A stretch of 64,000 nt of DNA, from positions 21,486,175 to 21,550,174 of the forward strand of contig NC_059304.1 in assembly GCF_017591435.1 (NCBI RefSeq), in the 5' to 3' direction. Shown here piece by piece: positions 24,138 through 36,257 of this stretch. The notes under the pieces are model-generated. The model was not told the origin of the DNA and ran no database searches. It worked only from the letters and a program-made list of their open reading frames with translations. The DNA comes from Portunus trituberculatus. Lineage: Eukaryota; Arthropoda; Malacostraca; Decapoda; Portunidae. A program made the translations under genes and the position numbers. The first letter of the stretch is position 1. Each line of letters starts with the position of its first letter.

Positions 24138-24636
24138 TATTTTTACTATAATTATTAGTATGATTATTATTGTTGCCATTATCATCATTGTCATATTAAC
24201 GGTAATGACAATGACAGTGTTGAGAAAGGTGTGTCCAGGCGTTGTGTGGTGATGCAGCACAGCTTAGGTACTTCACAGCAGCTGCCCTCCGCTTCCTCCT
24301 GCACTGCCAGGCCCCGCGTCTCCCTCGCCCGCTGCTGCTGCGCCACCACCACCGCCACGAGGGAAGAGCATGACGGTGGCTGAAAAAGTCCTTTTTACTG
24401 ATCACTACTTTCACTCATTACCATATGTCGTGAAACCATACAGACGATGTCGCCGTAGACTGTAGGGTATAGTGAGTGATGCAGGAATAACATACATCTC
24501 ACCTTGAAACCTTAGAGACACGTGGACACAATAACAAACCAGCGATTTCTTCCTTTTCCTGCCGGTAAAAGTAAGGAAGTGTAATGACCAAATATTGACG
24601 GAAGAATCGTTATGCAAGTACACCATATTCAGTAGA

Positions 24637-24792
24637 AAGGCGAGTGTTGGGCGGCTGAGCACCGGTGGCGTGGCGGCGTGGCGGCAGCGGTGTTTCGGGC
24701 AGGTGTGGTGAGAGTCACGGGCTTATAAACTGTGCATCGGCCACACCATCGTCAGAGACCAGCCGAGACTCGCTCAAGAAACATCCCTCAAG
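24637..24792 (+). promoter_or_regulatory. Promoter and non-coding exon 1 of YR3
   Basis: AGTCACGG (24713-24720) precedes TATAAA (24724-24729). Transcription is inferred near 24753, in the CGTCAGAG initiator-like stretch. The leader GACTCGCTCAAGAAACATCC ends in CTCAAG at 24792 before GTAACC. The whole interval from gaaaggcgagtgttggg to the donor is nearly identical to that of YR4 (29277-29434), so the promoters come from a relatively recent duplication or have been kept alike by gene conversion. Confidence 0.88.
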
Positions 24793-25107
24793 GTAACCAG
24801 CTGCTAACAACTCACATCCTTCCTTGCCTCTCTTAGTCATGCAAACCTTCATACCAACTGTGGCATAAACACATCCTATAATGAATACCTTGCTCAGAAT
24901 AATTGTTGCAGTAAATACTCGAAATAAAGCATCTCTCAATGTAGCAACACATTAATACGTAGTAACTGTAATAAAAAGAAAATAGTTATGATATTGAACT
25001 CCTTGTTAAGAATAATTGTTTCATTTCGTATCAGTGGATCATCAAAATAATCACGCTTCTCAGTATGCAATGTGCTCTAACTTTCCTCCCCATTGTCTCC
25101 TGAGAAG

Positions 25108-25251
25108 ATGGTGTCCCGCTGCGTGAGTGTGGCTGTGGCGGTGCTGGTGGTGGTGGCCGCTGTGACCGCCGAGCCAGGCTTTATCAAGATTAAGGGACGG
25201 TGCCGGCCACATGTGCGCTACGTCCCTTACTACAAGACTATAGTCAACAAG
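25108..25251 (+). CDS. YR3 exon 2: signal peptide and Cys module
   Basis: The ATG follows a gagaag acceptor. An in-frame TTG 15 nt upstream lies in intron 1 and is not the start. The 48 codons give MVSRCVSVAVAVLVV... with probable cleavage after VTA, then EPGFIKIKGRCRPHVRYVPY and a terminal K before GTCAGT at 25252, phase 0. This is the only member with an extra Cys inside the signal peptide; the mature module keeps just one. It joins 25512-25793 for a 141-residue precursor. Confidence 0.92.
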
Positions 25252-25511
25252 GTCAGTAGTGCCTCCGTGGTGCCTCCTCTAGCCTTCACCTCTCTCCTCG
25301 TTTTGTGTCTCTTACAGGAAGCTCTACAATCTATTTAGTTTGATATAATAGAAAGGTCTTGCTAATTGTCCTCTCTCCTTGGCGCTCATCAGTAGTGCCT
25401 CAGGAAGCTTCACCTTTTACACGGTCTGGTCTGATACGAAAGTCTAATACTCGTACAGTGCCATAGTTACACGAGGTAATTACCTGTTCACCAAGTGATA
25501 TGTTGTTCCAG

Positions 25512-25793
25512 ATACCAGTCTACCACACAGTCTACAAGGAGAAGGTGGTGCCCTCCCCCATCCACAAGACCGTGTACAAGACGCAGTACGAGCCACAGTA
25601 CCAAACAAAGTACGTGCCCAAGTACGTAACCAAGTCCGTGTACAACACAGACGTGGAGTACATCACCAAGTACGACGTGAAGTACCAGACCAAGTATGAG
25701 ACGAAGTACGTGCCGCAGTACAAGACAGTGGTGAAGACTGAGCACACTTATAAGACTGTGTGCCCGAAGACTCCCTACAACCCGTCGTACTGA
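25512..25793 (+). CDS. YR3 exon 3: short Tyr-rich repeat domain
   Basis: The 93 codons begin IPVYHTVYKEKVVPSPIHKT after a ttccag acceptor and run through QYQTKYVPKYVTKSVYNT and YETKYVPQYKTVVKTEHTYK to the single Cys in TVCPKTPYNPSY. The N- and C-terminal blocks align with YR2, but the middle is about 50 residues shorter, so repeat number and not the framework varies. The intron before it is the shortest second intron in the cluster (260 nt). The exon is intact. The role is inferred as for YR2: a secreted, probably structural protein. Confidence 0.92.
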   Translation: MPVYHTVYKEKVVPSPIHKTVYKTQYEPQYQTKYVPKYVTKSVYNTDVEYITKYDVKYQTKYETKYVPQYKTVVKTEHTYKTVCPKTPYNPSY

Positions 25794-25935
25794 GGAAAGC
25801 AGCGAGGGTAGCGAGGCTCAGGAAGGCCCTGGTAGTCTGTTGCTGGTAGTAGTGGCCGCTGCTCCGCCGTCTCACCTCAACTCAACACTTTTCCTCTCCC
25901 GGCCAGTCTTTGTTTTGTCTGTTTTATGTTTGCCC

Positions 25936-25941
25936 AATAAA
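25936..25941 (+). terminator. YR3 polyadenylation signal
   Basis: AATAAA (context cccaataaatactta) lies 143 nt past the stop. YR4 has a closely similar ataataaatactt at the equivalent place. Confidence 0.8.
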
Positions 25942-26707
25942 TACTTAAGTTGAAACCTGTAGTGGTGTCAATGCTTCTTGTGTTGTGTGGCTCAGGAAAG
26001 TATTTTGGAGTGAGTTGTTGGTGGTGGGGTGTTTAGGTGAGGTGGACGCCATGTTGAGGATTGGAAAGGAAAGAGAGATGATTGAATTGAAATGAGATGT
26101 AGATTAGTTCCCATTTTTTATTCATCATTCATAATCATTCTCATTAATAACTTCAAAGCAAGACAAAAGTATTCAGTCATCCTTGAGTTATTTATGTCTC
26201 TTCTCAGTTCATTTCCAGCAAGAGTTATTCATTTCATCGTTCCAACCAAGAACATCAACAAGAGACAACAAAAAGGAATAATTAATCCCACTGAAGACGC
26301 GTCCTAAAGAAAACTTTCCATAAAAATATTCAGAATAACGAGAAATGTCTTGAAGCCACCTTCTTGAAATGTCCCTAACTCTCTCGTTTACTCATTACAC
26401 CCTTAATTGCTTTGATCCCTCATCTGGCTTATCAAAAACGATTTGTTGCAAGTTTAAAGTATAATTCTCAAAGACCTCCAGCTTCAAAAGGAGTAAGGTA
26501 GTTGCTGAAACATTCTGGTGCATGTGTTGTCTTATCTTGGTTCAGTAGAGACGCCAAGGGTTGCTGAGGTGAAGTGACAAGGCGTGGTACCATTAGCAGG
26601 TCAAGTGGTCGTCAGTTGTTAAGGAAAGCGGTTATGGATTCTATAGTGCGAGGGTTTGTGATGCTCTCTATTTCGCCTTTGTTTACTTTATTGTGACTTT
26701 TTTTTTT

Positions 26708-26916
26708 ATACCATGTGGGCTTTTCACGGGAATTTATGGGCTAAAGGGGATAATTATTAAGGGTACCTCCTATTTCAAAGCCCACCCGCTAGGAAACCGT
26801 TGCCCCGAGTGAGGAAGCCCAACCTACACTCAGACCGTAGACAGGATTCGAACCCGTGCGCTTGGAGACCCCTCGGATCCCAAAGCACACACGGATCCAC
26901 TGTACCACGGCGGCCC
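26708..26916 (-). mobile_element. SINE family B, copy 2 (tRNA-derived)
   Basis: The minus-strand head GGGCCGCCGTGGTACAGTGG carries an A box and ACGGGTTCGAATCCTGTC a perfect-looking RNA polymerase III B box. The body is colinear with the copy at 23103-23307, and a short A-run tail lies at 26699-26707. This is the better preserved copy. Confidence 0.88.
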
Positions 26917-26939
26917 ACTTGAGAGATTTAGTTATTAGA

Positions 26940-27340
26940 GCATATGCATTTATGTATATGTGTATGCATATATGTATGTATGTATGTACGTATGTGTGTA
27001 TGTATGTACGTATGTATTTTGTATGCATGTGTGTATGTATGTATGTAATTTTCTTCAAAAGGTAGATATGTTTTTTTTGTGCTATAGGAGAAACCAGCCA
27101 AGGGCAAAAAATTGATTGAAAAAAAGGCCCACTTGAAATGCTGGTTCCCTTAAAGATTGAAATAGAATTAGCCAAAAATCTGGGACAAATGACTTGAAAG
27201 GGTTACTTAATGTACGTATATCCTAAACCTGAATGTATTGCAGTTTCTCGTCCACTAATGAAAGTTTAAATGTTTATGTATGTGTGTGAGTCTATTTATG
27301 TATGTATGTATGTATATGTATCTATGCATGTATGTACAGC
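26940..27340. repeat. (GTAT)n tracts
   Basis: Tetranucleotide GTAT/GTAC-type repeats occur at about 26950-27050 and 27296-27340, separated by a LINE-tail fragment. Confidence 0.85.
27080..27200 (-). repeat. LINE 3'-end fragment, inverted
   Basis: Read on the minus strand it contains ttcaagtcatttgtcccaga and tttttggctaattc, the same block found at about 1698 and 2172 on the plus strand. Confidence 0.6.
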
Positions 27341-29276
27341 AAGAAAGTGTATAAGAAACAATAAACTACAAAACTTCCAATGAAAGTGAAAGGTGTTGAC
27401 GCCAGTGTCGGTGTTTGACTAGCGAACACAGAAGAGAGAGGAGGATAAACACAGAAATAGGCAGAAAACTGGAACAAACAACCTCTTGACTGAGAAAACC
27501 GTGACGTCTGACGAGAGGCAAGGCATCCATCCAGGCGAGAAAGGGCGTGGCAGGTGCTTCCTCAGGGCCCGCTCTGGACTTCCTGGCTGCAACTCATGTG
27601 TGATAGACGGTGGTTGCTGAACGCCTGATGTACGCAAGACAAAGATCTGTTTATTCAAGTATTTAGTGTGAGAAGAGTGTGGATGGAATGATGAGGACAG
27701 TTGGCCACAGTAATATAGCAGGACATGTGTTACAGGGGACAGAAACTAGAAAGATGTGACATTCCATGATAGACAAAGTTTTTAATAGACAGATAGATAG
27801 ACAGAACTGACGAGTATTGCCTTAGAAACCTGAAATATAGGATTTCTTTTCTGTCAAATGAAAAGATACTATGCAAAGATCACCAATTTAGTAGCTTGAC
27901 GAGATCATACTGTGATTCATCAGCGAATTATTCTTAATCATTCATACTCGCTTCAAGAAACATTCGCGGTCTGAAGGAAAATAAGAGAACAACGGAACTA
28001 GACGGTGAAAACTGAGAACTGGCGAGCATCTTAAACAAAAACAGTGTGCGAATAAATAGAATCATTGAACTAAGAAGACGTTGTTGGCTACATGATTGAG
28101 AGGAGAATGGAGAGCAGGAGGGAAAGCATGAAAAGCAGCGTGAAGGGAGGGAGAGAGAGAGGAAAGGAAGGGGAGGAAGGAAGGCAACAAACTGGCAAAG
28201 TGTGGATGTGCTACATAATGTTTGGCTGAGCGATGAGGAACAGTAATTCTGGAAAGAAATCTCTCACAGATTAGGAAATGTGTCGTGAAACCTTGTATTG
28301 TTTAATGTTTATGGGTCGTGAAATCCTGTTGCATATTAATGGAAACTCTTGAAATCCTGTACTTTTATGGTATTATGAGCTATGGAGTCCTTTGGTACTT
28401 AAGGATTAAGAGTCATGAAATTTTACATTGTTCTACAGTCAAACGGTAAGAGATTCTATCTTTTCCTTCATTCATGATATGAAGCAAGCGAAGCAAATAT
28501 TATTTGCTTCTCTGAGGTTGCAAGCAGTGGAATCCTGTAATACATTAGAAATAAGAGACAAAATCTTGTATTGTGCTGAGACTAAATGACTTTAAATTCT
28601 ACATTATTCAATGCTGAATCGTTCCTTAGCGGACATTCAGGAATATCTGTAACAAAGAACCTCCAACTTTTCGAGATAGAAAAGCCAAATTCACAACGTC
28701 AGTCAAAACATTACGAAAAGATAGGAATCCACACTTTATTTTGTTTATTTGTATCTGATTCATTGATTATTATTAACGGGAACAGCAATATAAGTGTTGG
28801 AGGGAGCGTGACTGTGTTACACAGCGTGGTGAAAAGATGTAACAGTTATAATCAATATTGGGACAAAATTATTGATTTGAAAAAAAGGACATCAGCAGCG
28901 AAGGAAGGTGGCGTCAGGGGAGCAGAGTGCACAGCCTGGCAGGGCACGCTCCCGGGTAATGTCCAGCGCTGCCCTCGGGGCTGTTGGCATGTGTGGCGGG
29001 CAGCAGCCACCCCGCCGCCCGCTCCCTGCCGCCCACCGTCTGTGTGAGGAGCGTGACGTTGTTTGGTGAAGATTTCCTTTACCTGCTGCTGCCTTTCACT
29101 CATCATGAGGCGCGATATGATTTACATGAATACATGTATATTCATACATATGAACATCATGAATATGAATACTCAGTGAATACACTCTTACTCGCTTCAG
29201 TGTTGGTAAAACGGAATGTGTTATACAACATTCAAATGTTTGCGGAAGTGTAGTGTTCGAGTCACCTAATTAAATT

Positions 29277-29434
29277 GAAAGGCGAGTGTTGGACGGCTGA
29301 ACACCGGCGGCGTGGCGGCGTGGAAGCGGCGGTGTGTCGGGCAGGTGTGGTGAGAGTCACGGCCTTATAAACTGTGCATCGGCCACACCACCGACAGAGA
29401 CCAGCCGAGACTCGCTCAAGAAACATCCCTCAAG
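29277..29434 (+). promoter_or_regulatory. Promoter and non-coding exon 1 of YR4
   Basis: AGTCACGG (29355-29362) is followed by TATAAA (29366-29371), a ccgacagagacc start region near 29395, and the leader GACTCGCTCAAGAAACATCC ending CTCAAG at 29434 before GTAATC. It aligns base for base with YR3 apart from scattered substitutions and a few small indels. TATA-to-donor distance is 68 nt, identical to YR3. Confidence 0.88.
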
Positions 29435-29628
29435 GTAATCAGCTAATACTGCGGTACTCAGCATGCACTGGGATGCTAGGAGCTGACTTCAGTGTTGCAC
29501 AGCGCCACCAATGGCCCTGGGGCACTCACTGCTAGGAAAGATTGACATAGAACAATAAGAACGTATTTGAGTAGCCCTCCGTGCTGACATACTTCAAGGT
29601 GTACAGGGACCCACATCTCTCCCTTAAG

Positions 29629-29784
29629 ATGGTGTCCCGCGGCATGACCATGGTGGCGGCGGCGGTGGTGGTGGTGGCGCTGCTGGCGGCGGTGGTGAGT
29701 GGCGAGCCGGGCTTCCTGAAGGGACGTCCGCGCTGCCACACTCACGTCAGCCACGTGCCGCACTACAAGACGGTGCTCAAGAAG
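29629..29784 (+). CDS. YR4 exon 2: signal peptide and Cys module
   Basis: The ATG follows a cttaag acceptor. The 52 codons give MVSRGMTMVAAAVVVV... (a slightly longer hydrophobic core than its sisters, probable cleavage after VSG), then EPGFLKGRPRCHTHVSHVPH and KTVLKK before GTCAGT at 29785, phase 0. One Cys lies in the mature module. It joins 31816-32094 for a 144-residue precursor. Confidence 0.92.
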
Positions 29785-30649
29785 GTCAGTCGGTATATCG
29801 GGCAACATGCATATCATTTATAAGCCTATCTTTCGTAAGTAACAGGACATTTGCTTAGGCTCACTGAGATTATGAGTCAAAATCCTGAAATGTGATAAGA
29901 TTAAAAGACATACTCTTGTATTGCGTTGGCATTGAATGGCGTGCTAATTGACACTTTGAAATGAGGAGTTGGTCTCTGGAGGAAAGGACCGAAAGGATTG
30001 GCAGACCGAGAACTGAAGGTCAAATAATTTGTATTTCAAGGCTAAATGTCAGTTAATTTCAGCCAAAATTAATTCTCTTTCTACCTCTGATCGCCTCACC
30101 GCACTGTTTCCATAATTGGCACGCCTGATGTACGCCTCAACTGGGGGGAAAAAAGTGGATTTATCAGAAAGATTTCCCCAGTAGTCTCGCCGGAACAAGG
30201 TCAACCACTTACGCCTCTTGCCTTCGTTTCTTGCTTTGCCATTTGCGGTTTTCGATTCTTCCGCCGTGATTACAAGACTAAAAAAAAAAAAAAAAAATTC
30301 TTGCTCTAACTCGCTCATCTTGAATTCTGACATAATCGTAATGACTTGCAACTTTTTCTCTTTTTTATTTCTTGTTCTTCCTCGATTAAAATATTTCTTG
30401 CGGTGAATCACTGAGCCTTATCCAACACTACTTACTACCTTGCTGCGGCAGTGACCTTTCTGTTATTTTCGTTGCGTGGAAAGCCTTAGGAGAAGAAGAA
30501 AAAAAGTCAGTCACTGGGTCATTGTATCACTGGCCTTGCTTTGTGCTTCCCTCAGTTGTCATAGCGGTGTAAAGACTCTGTTTACTCACATTCTCCTGGC
30601 GACTAACGCTTCTTTGAGTCGCATCTGAATCTATAATGTTCAGGAAGAC

Positions 30650-31735
30650 GCATAATTTTCTAAGCCTATATAGTGTTAGGTTTACCATTTATTCATTTTA
30701 TTTGCTTATTTTATGTTATGGCCTATAGCGCCTGTAGGCATACTTGAAGAGTATGTATAGTAAGCGCTGTTTAGTTTCCACCCATTAGTGGCGAAGGCAA
30801 TTTTATTTATAGTGGCACCCATATATATTAGGGCCCATATCACCACCCAAGCGCATCCTGGTTAGTGACAATACCTCTTATAAGTTTACGTGTGGTGTTG
30901 CCCTGTCTTGTCTTATTCTGGTTACCGACACTTTTCACCCTACGAATATATTTAGTATCGTGGTGAGTCACATCCTGGTTACTCACACTGGCTATCCAAA
31001 TTCTATAGTGTTTGCTGTCTTTAGTCTCTTCTTGGTTACTGACACGTCAGCCTACATAGTGTTCTGATCCTGGCTACTGACACGTCTCCTTATCCTAAGT
31101 ATATATTCAGTGTCGTGGTGAGTCACATCCTGGTTTTTGACAATTGATATCGAAATTCTATAGTGTTGATATTTCATCCTGGTTACTGACACGTTCTCTC
31201 CTCAAATTGTGTTCTGTTTAATGGCATCTTGATTCCTGACACTTTATTTCAGCCTATACTGGATTTAATGTCGTGGTGTTACATCTTCGTTTCCGGCACT
31301 TGATATCCAGATTTTATAGAGTTGTTTTCTCATTCTACTTACTGCCTTGTCCTTTCATCAGACTATATAGTGTTGTGTTTAGTGACATCTTGGTTACTGA
31401 CATTTCTTCTCAGCCTAAGTGTAGATTTAATGTTGTGGTAAGTCACATCCTGATTTCTGGCACTTACTATACAAATTCTATAGTGTTGCTGTCTTTAGTC
31501 TCATTCTGCTTATTGATACGTCCTCTCCTTAAATAGTGTTCTGCTGAATGACATCTTGGTTACTGACACTCCTCCTCATTCCATATATTGAGTGAGTGAC
31601 ATCCTTGTTACTAAGACTTACTATACAAACTCTATAGTGTCTTTAGTCTCATTCTGGTCACATGTCCTTTCATAGACTATATAGTGTTCTGCTTAGTGAC
31701 ATCCTGGTTACTGTGACTCCTGAGACTGTAGTATT
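30650..31735 (+). repeat. Degenerate minisatellite within intron 2 of YR4
   Basis: Variants of cctggttactgacac, tctatagtgtt and gtcgtggtgagtcacatcc recur every 50-110 bp for about 1.08 kb, so half of the 2031-nt intron is a tandem array of diverged units. This explains why the intron is much longer than its YR3 counterpart (260 nt) although the promoters are almost identical. Confidence 0.75.
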
Positions 31736-31815
31736 GCTCTATTGAACCATAATCTGACCAGTGATTCCTCTACCACCGAGCCCTTAGTACTGTCCTGCCC
31801 CTTCTGCCCTCACAG

Positions 31816-32094
31816 TTCCCCGTGTACAAGACCCACTACAACGAGAAATACGTGCCTGCTCCCATCTACCACACGGAGTACATCACCAAGTACCAGCCCC
31901 AGTACCAGACCGAGTACGTGCCGGAGTACGTGTACACCACTCTGTACACCAAGCACAACGTGTACGTCACCAAAACGGATGTCAAGTACGAGACCAAGTA
32001 CCAGACAGAGTACGTGCCGCAGTACTACACGGTCACCAAAACTCAGGAGACTTACAAGACGGTCTGCCCCAAGTCCCCGTACACTCCTTACTGA
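31816..32094 (+). CDS. YR4 exon 3: short Tyr-rich repeat domain
   Basis: After a tcacag acceptor the 92 codons begin FPVYKTHYNEKYVPAPIYHT, continue through KYQPQYQTEYVPEYVYTT and KYQTEYVPQYYTVTKTQE, and end YKTVCPKSPYTPY. The length and framework match YR3, with which YR4 forms the closest pair. There is one Cys and no damage. It opens with Phe where the other members have Val or Ile. Inferred role: secreted structural protein. Confidence 0.92.
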   Translation, partial: FPVYKTHYNEKYVPAPIYHTEYITKYQPQYQTEYVPEYVYTTLYTKHNVYVTKTDVKYETKYQTEYVPQYYTVTKTQETYKTVCPKSPYTPY

Positions 32095-32234
32095 GGGGCA
32101 AGGCGGGGCGGGGCGGGGCAGCAGCTGTGAGGCCCCGTGCTGTGGTGGTGCGTGGTGGTAATGGTTGTTCCCGCCCAGCTGTGCATTCTTACCTCTTCGG
32201 CCAGTTATCGTTTTTTGTTTCTTGTTTACTTAAT

Positions 32235-32240
32235 AATAAA
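32235..32240 (+). terminator. YR4 polyadenylation signal
   Basis: AATAAA in ttaataataaatactt, 141 nt past the stop, corresponds to the YR3 signal. Confidence 0.8.
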
Positions 32241-32331
32241 TACTTGTATGAAAACCTGCACTTGTTACTGGTCACTGGTTGCTGGTGTGTCCCGGTCATG
32301 AGGGGTGCTGAAGTGGCTAAACGAGATTGTC

Positions 32332-32432
<101 letters not shown>

Positions 32433-33769
32433 CCAGAAACATTATCATTATTTCATTTTCATTTCTTCATTCACTTGTTTCCATAAATATTTATTTTTGA
32501 CACGAAGACAAGTCACAAAATTAGAACATCCATTGAGGTGCTTTCCAGATTTCCAGAAGACCTCATGGGAAGGACTCACCACTCCTGAAATCCCACTTTC
32601 TCTTATGACACATGACTCTTGCTCCCTTTTATAATACGTAGGGGGAGGAAACAAGCAAGGGCAACAGAATTACTATAAAAAATGCTCACTGAGAGACCAT
32701 ACGAAGAAAATAGCGTTAGCCAAAGCCGGAGCATAAGTTCATTGTTAACACTAAAACCGTCTCTCATCTGTCGAAAATATCTACTTTAATGAAGGACTGC
32801 ATACCGCCGCTCTCAAACTGTACAGCGAGGAGAGTGACTGACCGCTTTCACAGCTCAAGAAACGCAGGCAGGCAAGCACTGGACGAGTCACCGGCCTGGA
32901 TCTTCTCGTTGAGGCAAAAAAGTCACGGAATGCGGCGTCCAATGCATGACTGGCGAACTCAGAACGAGATAGGAAGCAGAGCATCTTCAACTACTCGTTT
33001 CCAGAGTGTTTGCTGACGAGATGTTTTAGGATGAGTTAATTTACCGGTTTTGAGAGTTTGAACCTGTTCTTGAGGGCGCGGCAAGCAGGTACCATCAACA
33101 AGAAAGAGGCGGTTTGGTGTGTGACTGCACGTCCTTGAGTCACTCCAGACACTACTTTCGGGGGGCATCAACAGGTGTCAAGACTCCACAAGGACGGCGC
33201 CGTATGACCCAGATATTGCGGCGAATTAAAACTCATCAGAGAAAGAATGGAGATGGAGAGATGACAAAGGATGGGAGTCACACAGGAAGATACACTGGAC
33301 GACACAGCTGGACTGGACTCTTACGCGGCGCCAACACCTGACTCGGGAAATGGCAAAAGAAGACAAGAAAGAAATAATCTACTCCATTGAATATCTTGAA
33401 CAGAGAATGAATGTAATTGTATAAAAGTGGTGAGATTTAGATGAGTTGAAGGCAGTTGTTGGATGTGTGAGAAGAAAGAGGTTTATTAAAATGTGAATGA
33501 GTGTAAGGCAGCGGCTGGAAGGATGTGTGAGAAGAGAGGGAGAGAGAAGGGAGGTAAAAGGTGGCGGGTGTCGAGCGGAGGTTGATCTGAGTCCGTCTGA
33601 AATGAGTCCCGCTGATCAAAAAGTGGCATCAAGAAAAAGCTGTTCCCGTTCTGTTTTTGTTTGCTTTGGATGAATGATTTGGCGCTTTCTTGTCTCTCTC
33701 TCTCTCTCTCTTTCTTTCTCTCCTCGGCCTTGAGAGATCTTATCGCGAGAGTCAAGCGTGACCTGCCTA

Positions 33770-34290
33770 CCTACCGTCGTACACCTGTCGTCTGCACATC
33801 ACCTCCATCCTTGTCCAGGCGTGAAGGTGATCTCTGCATGTCCTAGTATCTTTTTCATTATCCAGATGAGAATTGTGACCTCTGCTTATCGTTCAGGTGT
33901 GAAATGTGACCCTTGCTTATCGCCACACACTTGTACTATTACCTGGTGTGAATGTAAACTGTTCGCATACTCTTATAGTGCTTTTCTCTCTCTAGGTGTA
34001 TACTGTGACCTCTACCTGTTGTCCTAAATTATTACCTGTTTCTTTTTCTATCCAGGTGTGAATTGTGACCGTTGCGTATTGCCACACACTTTCTGTATTT
34101 CTTGTCCAGGTGTGAAGGTGCCCTCTGTTTATCATCATCCAGTACTTTTTCACCACCCACGTGTGAACTGTGACCTCTACCTATATCGTCCTCCACATCA
34201 CCTGCGTTTTTCCCACCCACTTGTGAAATATGAGTCTCTGCGTATCGCCACACACTCCTACCTGTATTTCTTGTCTTGGCGGTGTGGTCT
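33770..34290. repeat. Degenerate minisatellite (CCAGGTGTGAANTGTGACCTC-like)
   Basis: Units such as ccaggtgtgaattgtgacc followed by tatcgccacacactt recur every 60-75 bp with many substitutions and partial units. Confidence 0.75.
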
Positions 34291-34991
34291 CCTCAGTGAG
34301 TTGAAACCTGTTGTGATAATTCGAAGTGTGTAACCTTTTGTATGGTGCGCCAAAAATAGTGTGGTTATAACAGGTGTAGTAAAACCAAGATGTGTTGCTC
34401 CGTGTTGCTGTGTGTTGCTCTGTGTTGCTTTTTGCTACTTTCTCAATACCATTACAAGCAGTGTCTCGTATTGTCTGTCGCATTAGTTAGTTCCGCGGGT
34501 CATGCTAACAGCGGCGGGGTGAGAAGGGAGAGATCAATGAGGGGGAGAAAGTCACGCATGCAGAGACAAGCCCGGTGAGTGAGTGCTGCTTGTCGTGCCG
34601 GCCGTGAAATAAATCATTCTTGTATCTCTTGCCGCGCTGTGTTTCGCATGTCGCTTCGGTGCAGATGACACGCGGATAGCACTGCTGGGCAATTGTAATG
34701 GGTGACAGGCTCCTTCTCTTCCTAAGTGATGACCCTTCAACCTCACATTCTCGCATGCACGCAGCGTCTATTGTCTTCTAAAAATATCGCGGCGCATCAC
34801 TACAAAGCTTTTTTTAAGACTGATATTACGGTGATTTAAGGAGCGCAGGGCAATCCATCACCCTGGGAATGATATAAGGACGTACGCAGAACAATGGGCA
34901 ACATCGCCTCAGTGTTGGCACTACATCATGCACTGTCTTCACTGGCACCACTAATATAACCTTCACTACTTCACCAAAGCACATCTCCCAG

Positions 34992-34993
<2 letters not shown>

Positions 34994-35085
<92 letters not shown>

Positions 35086-35143
35086 TCACCACCACCACCA
35101 CCACCACCACCACCACCACCACCACCACCACCACCACCACCAA
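34994..35143. repeat. (CTA)n followed by (CAC)n
   Basis: CTA units run from about 34994 to 35078 and pass directly into CAC units ending about 35141. Confidence 0.95.
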
Positions 35144-35618
35144 TTACCGTCCCTTACCCCACATACCCCTGCAGCCATCAATGAACAGACACTCTAACCA
35201 ACTCACTACCATAACTTAGCAACAGCCTGGAGAGGGCGTAGCCAGCGGCGATCAAAGGTCAGCGTGGTAACTTTCACACACAAGTCCGAGGCGGCGGGGC
35301 CCTGTGCTACTCCACACGCTCCACTTTGCTCTCTTTTTTTACCCCTACACGTGTGTCAAGGAGGGGAACCAGCCAGTGCCAGCCAGCCATTCACAGCTCG
35401 TAGGGGCGGGTTTTTAGGTGAGTTTCATCGCAGTACAGGTTAATCCAACGTCCCTTTCGCGTAAAAAGTGAAGAAAATGTGCGCTATTTAGGTGAACGAG
35501 GCAGCTGCTTTGTTGGGTACGAGTGTGGTGACAGCGTGCTTAGTGGTTTGCCAGGGGATTATGAAGGACAGCTCAGGAGAAAGCTTCCCACCCACCCACC
35601 CATTCCATTAACGCTGTC

Positions 35619-35660
<42 letters not shown>

Positions 35661-36210
35661 CACATGGATATTATACTATATTGAAAAAAAATATGTAACC
35701 TGAACGTTTTTTGTAATATATTGTATCTCAGTGCCTTCGCTTTGTCTTTTTCATAATGCGATTACTAATAAGCGAGGAAGGTGGGCAGGTACAGGTGAGC
35801 AAGACAGGTGTGAGGAAATTTTGAAAGGCTGTTGAAATAATAGTTTAAGACTTAGTACAACACCCTCGTGACCTGTGCTTCCTTCTTACACGTTGGCCAG
35901 GAGAAGAAGAAAGGCAGTGCTGAAGTATGTTGGTATTAAAGAGTATATACAGCACAGTGATTGAGCAACACGTGTAAGAACATCATGAAAAAACTCCGCA
36001 TGTGATAAATATTTGTGTAATAATTCTTATCTTCGTGCTTTTTTTATTTTTCTAATTAATGTAAGCACTAATTGTCCATAAAGACCACTCAGGGTCCATA
36101 CAGCCTCATCCTTATGTGTTCCTAACAACCGCTAATTGCCTTTCGCTGCACTCTTCAGGAACTTAGATAAGAATCAGTAAAGCATCTTCACCCTTTTAGT
36201 TTTTTTCTTG

Positions 36211-36257
<47 letters not shown>

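Larger units (their letters stand above)
25942..29276. other. Gene-free spacer between YR3 and YR4
   Basis: The spacer holds a SINE-B copy, (GTAT)n repeats and a LINE-tail fragment, listed separately, plus unique sequence. A 153-codon frame at 28586-29047 has no recognisable domain, ends in GC-rich promoter-proximal sequence and lacks splice context, so it is not called. The GC-rich patch at 28.90-29.05 kb lies upstream of YR4 as a similar patch at 24.25-24.37 kb does upstream of YR3. Confidence 0.5.

Noticed and set aside
25093..25107. Upstream TTG as start of YR3
   Set aside because: The ATG at 25108 sits directly on the splice acceptor as in the other five genes; the TTG lies in intron 1.
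28586..29047. A 153-codon plus-strand frame upstream of YR4
   Set aside because: No domain, signal peptide or splice context; the end runs into GC-rich promoter-proximal DNA. Its antisense frame (28852-29106) is equally open.
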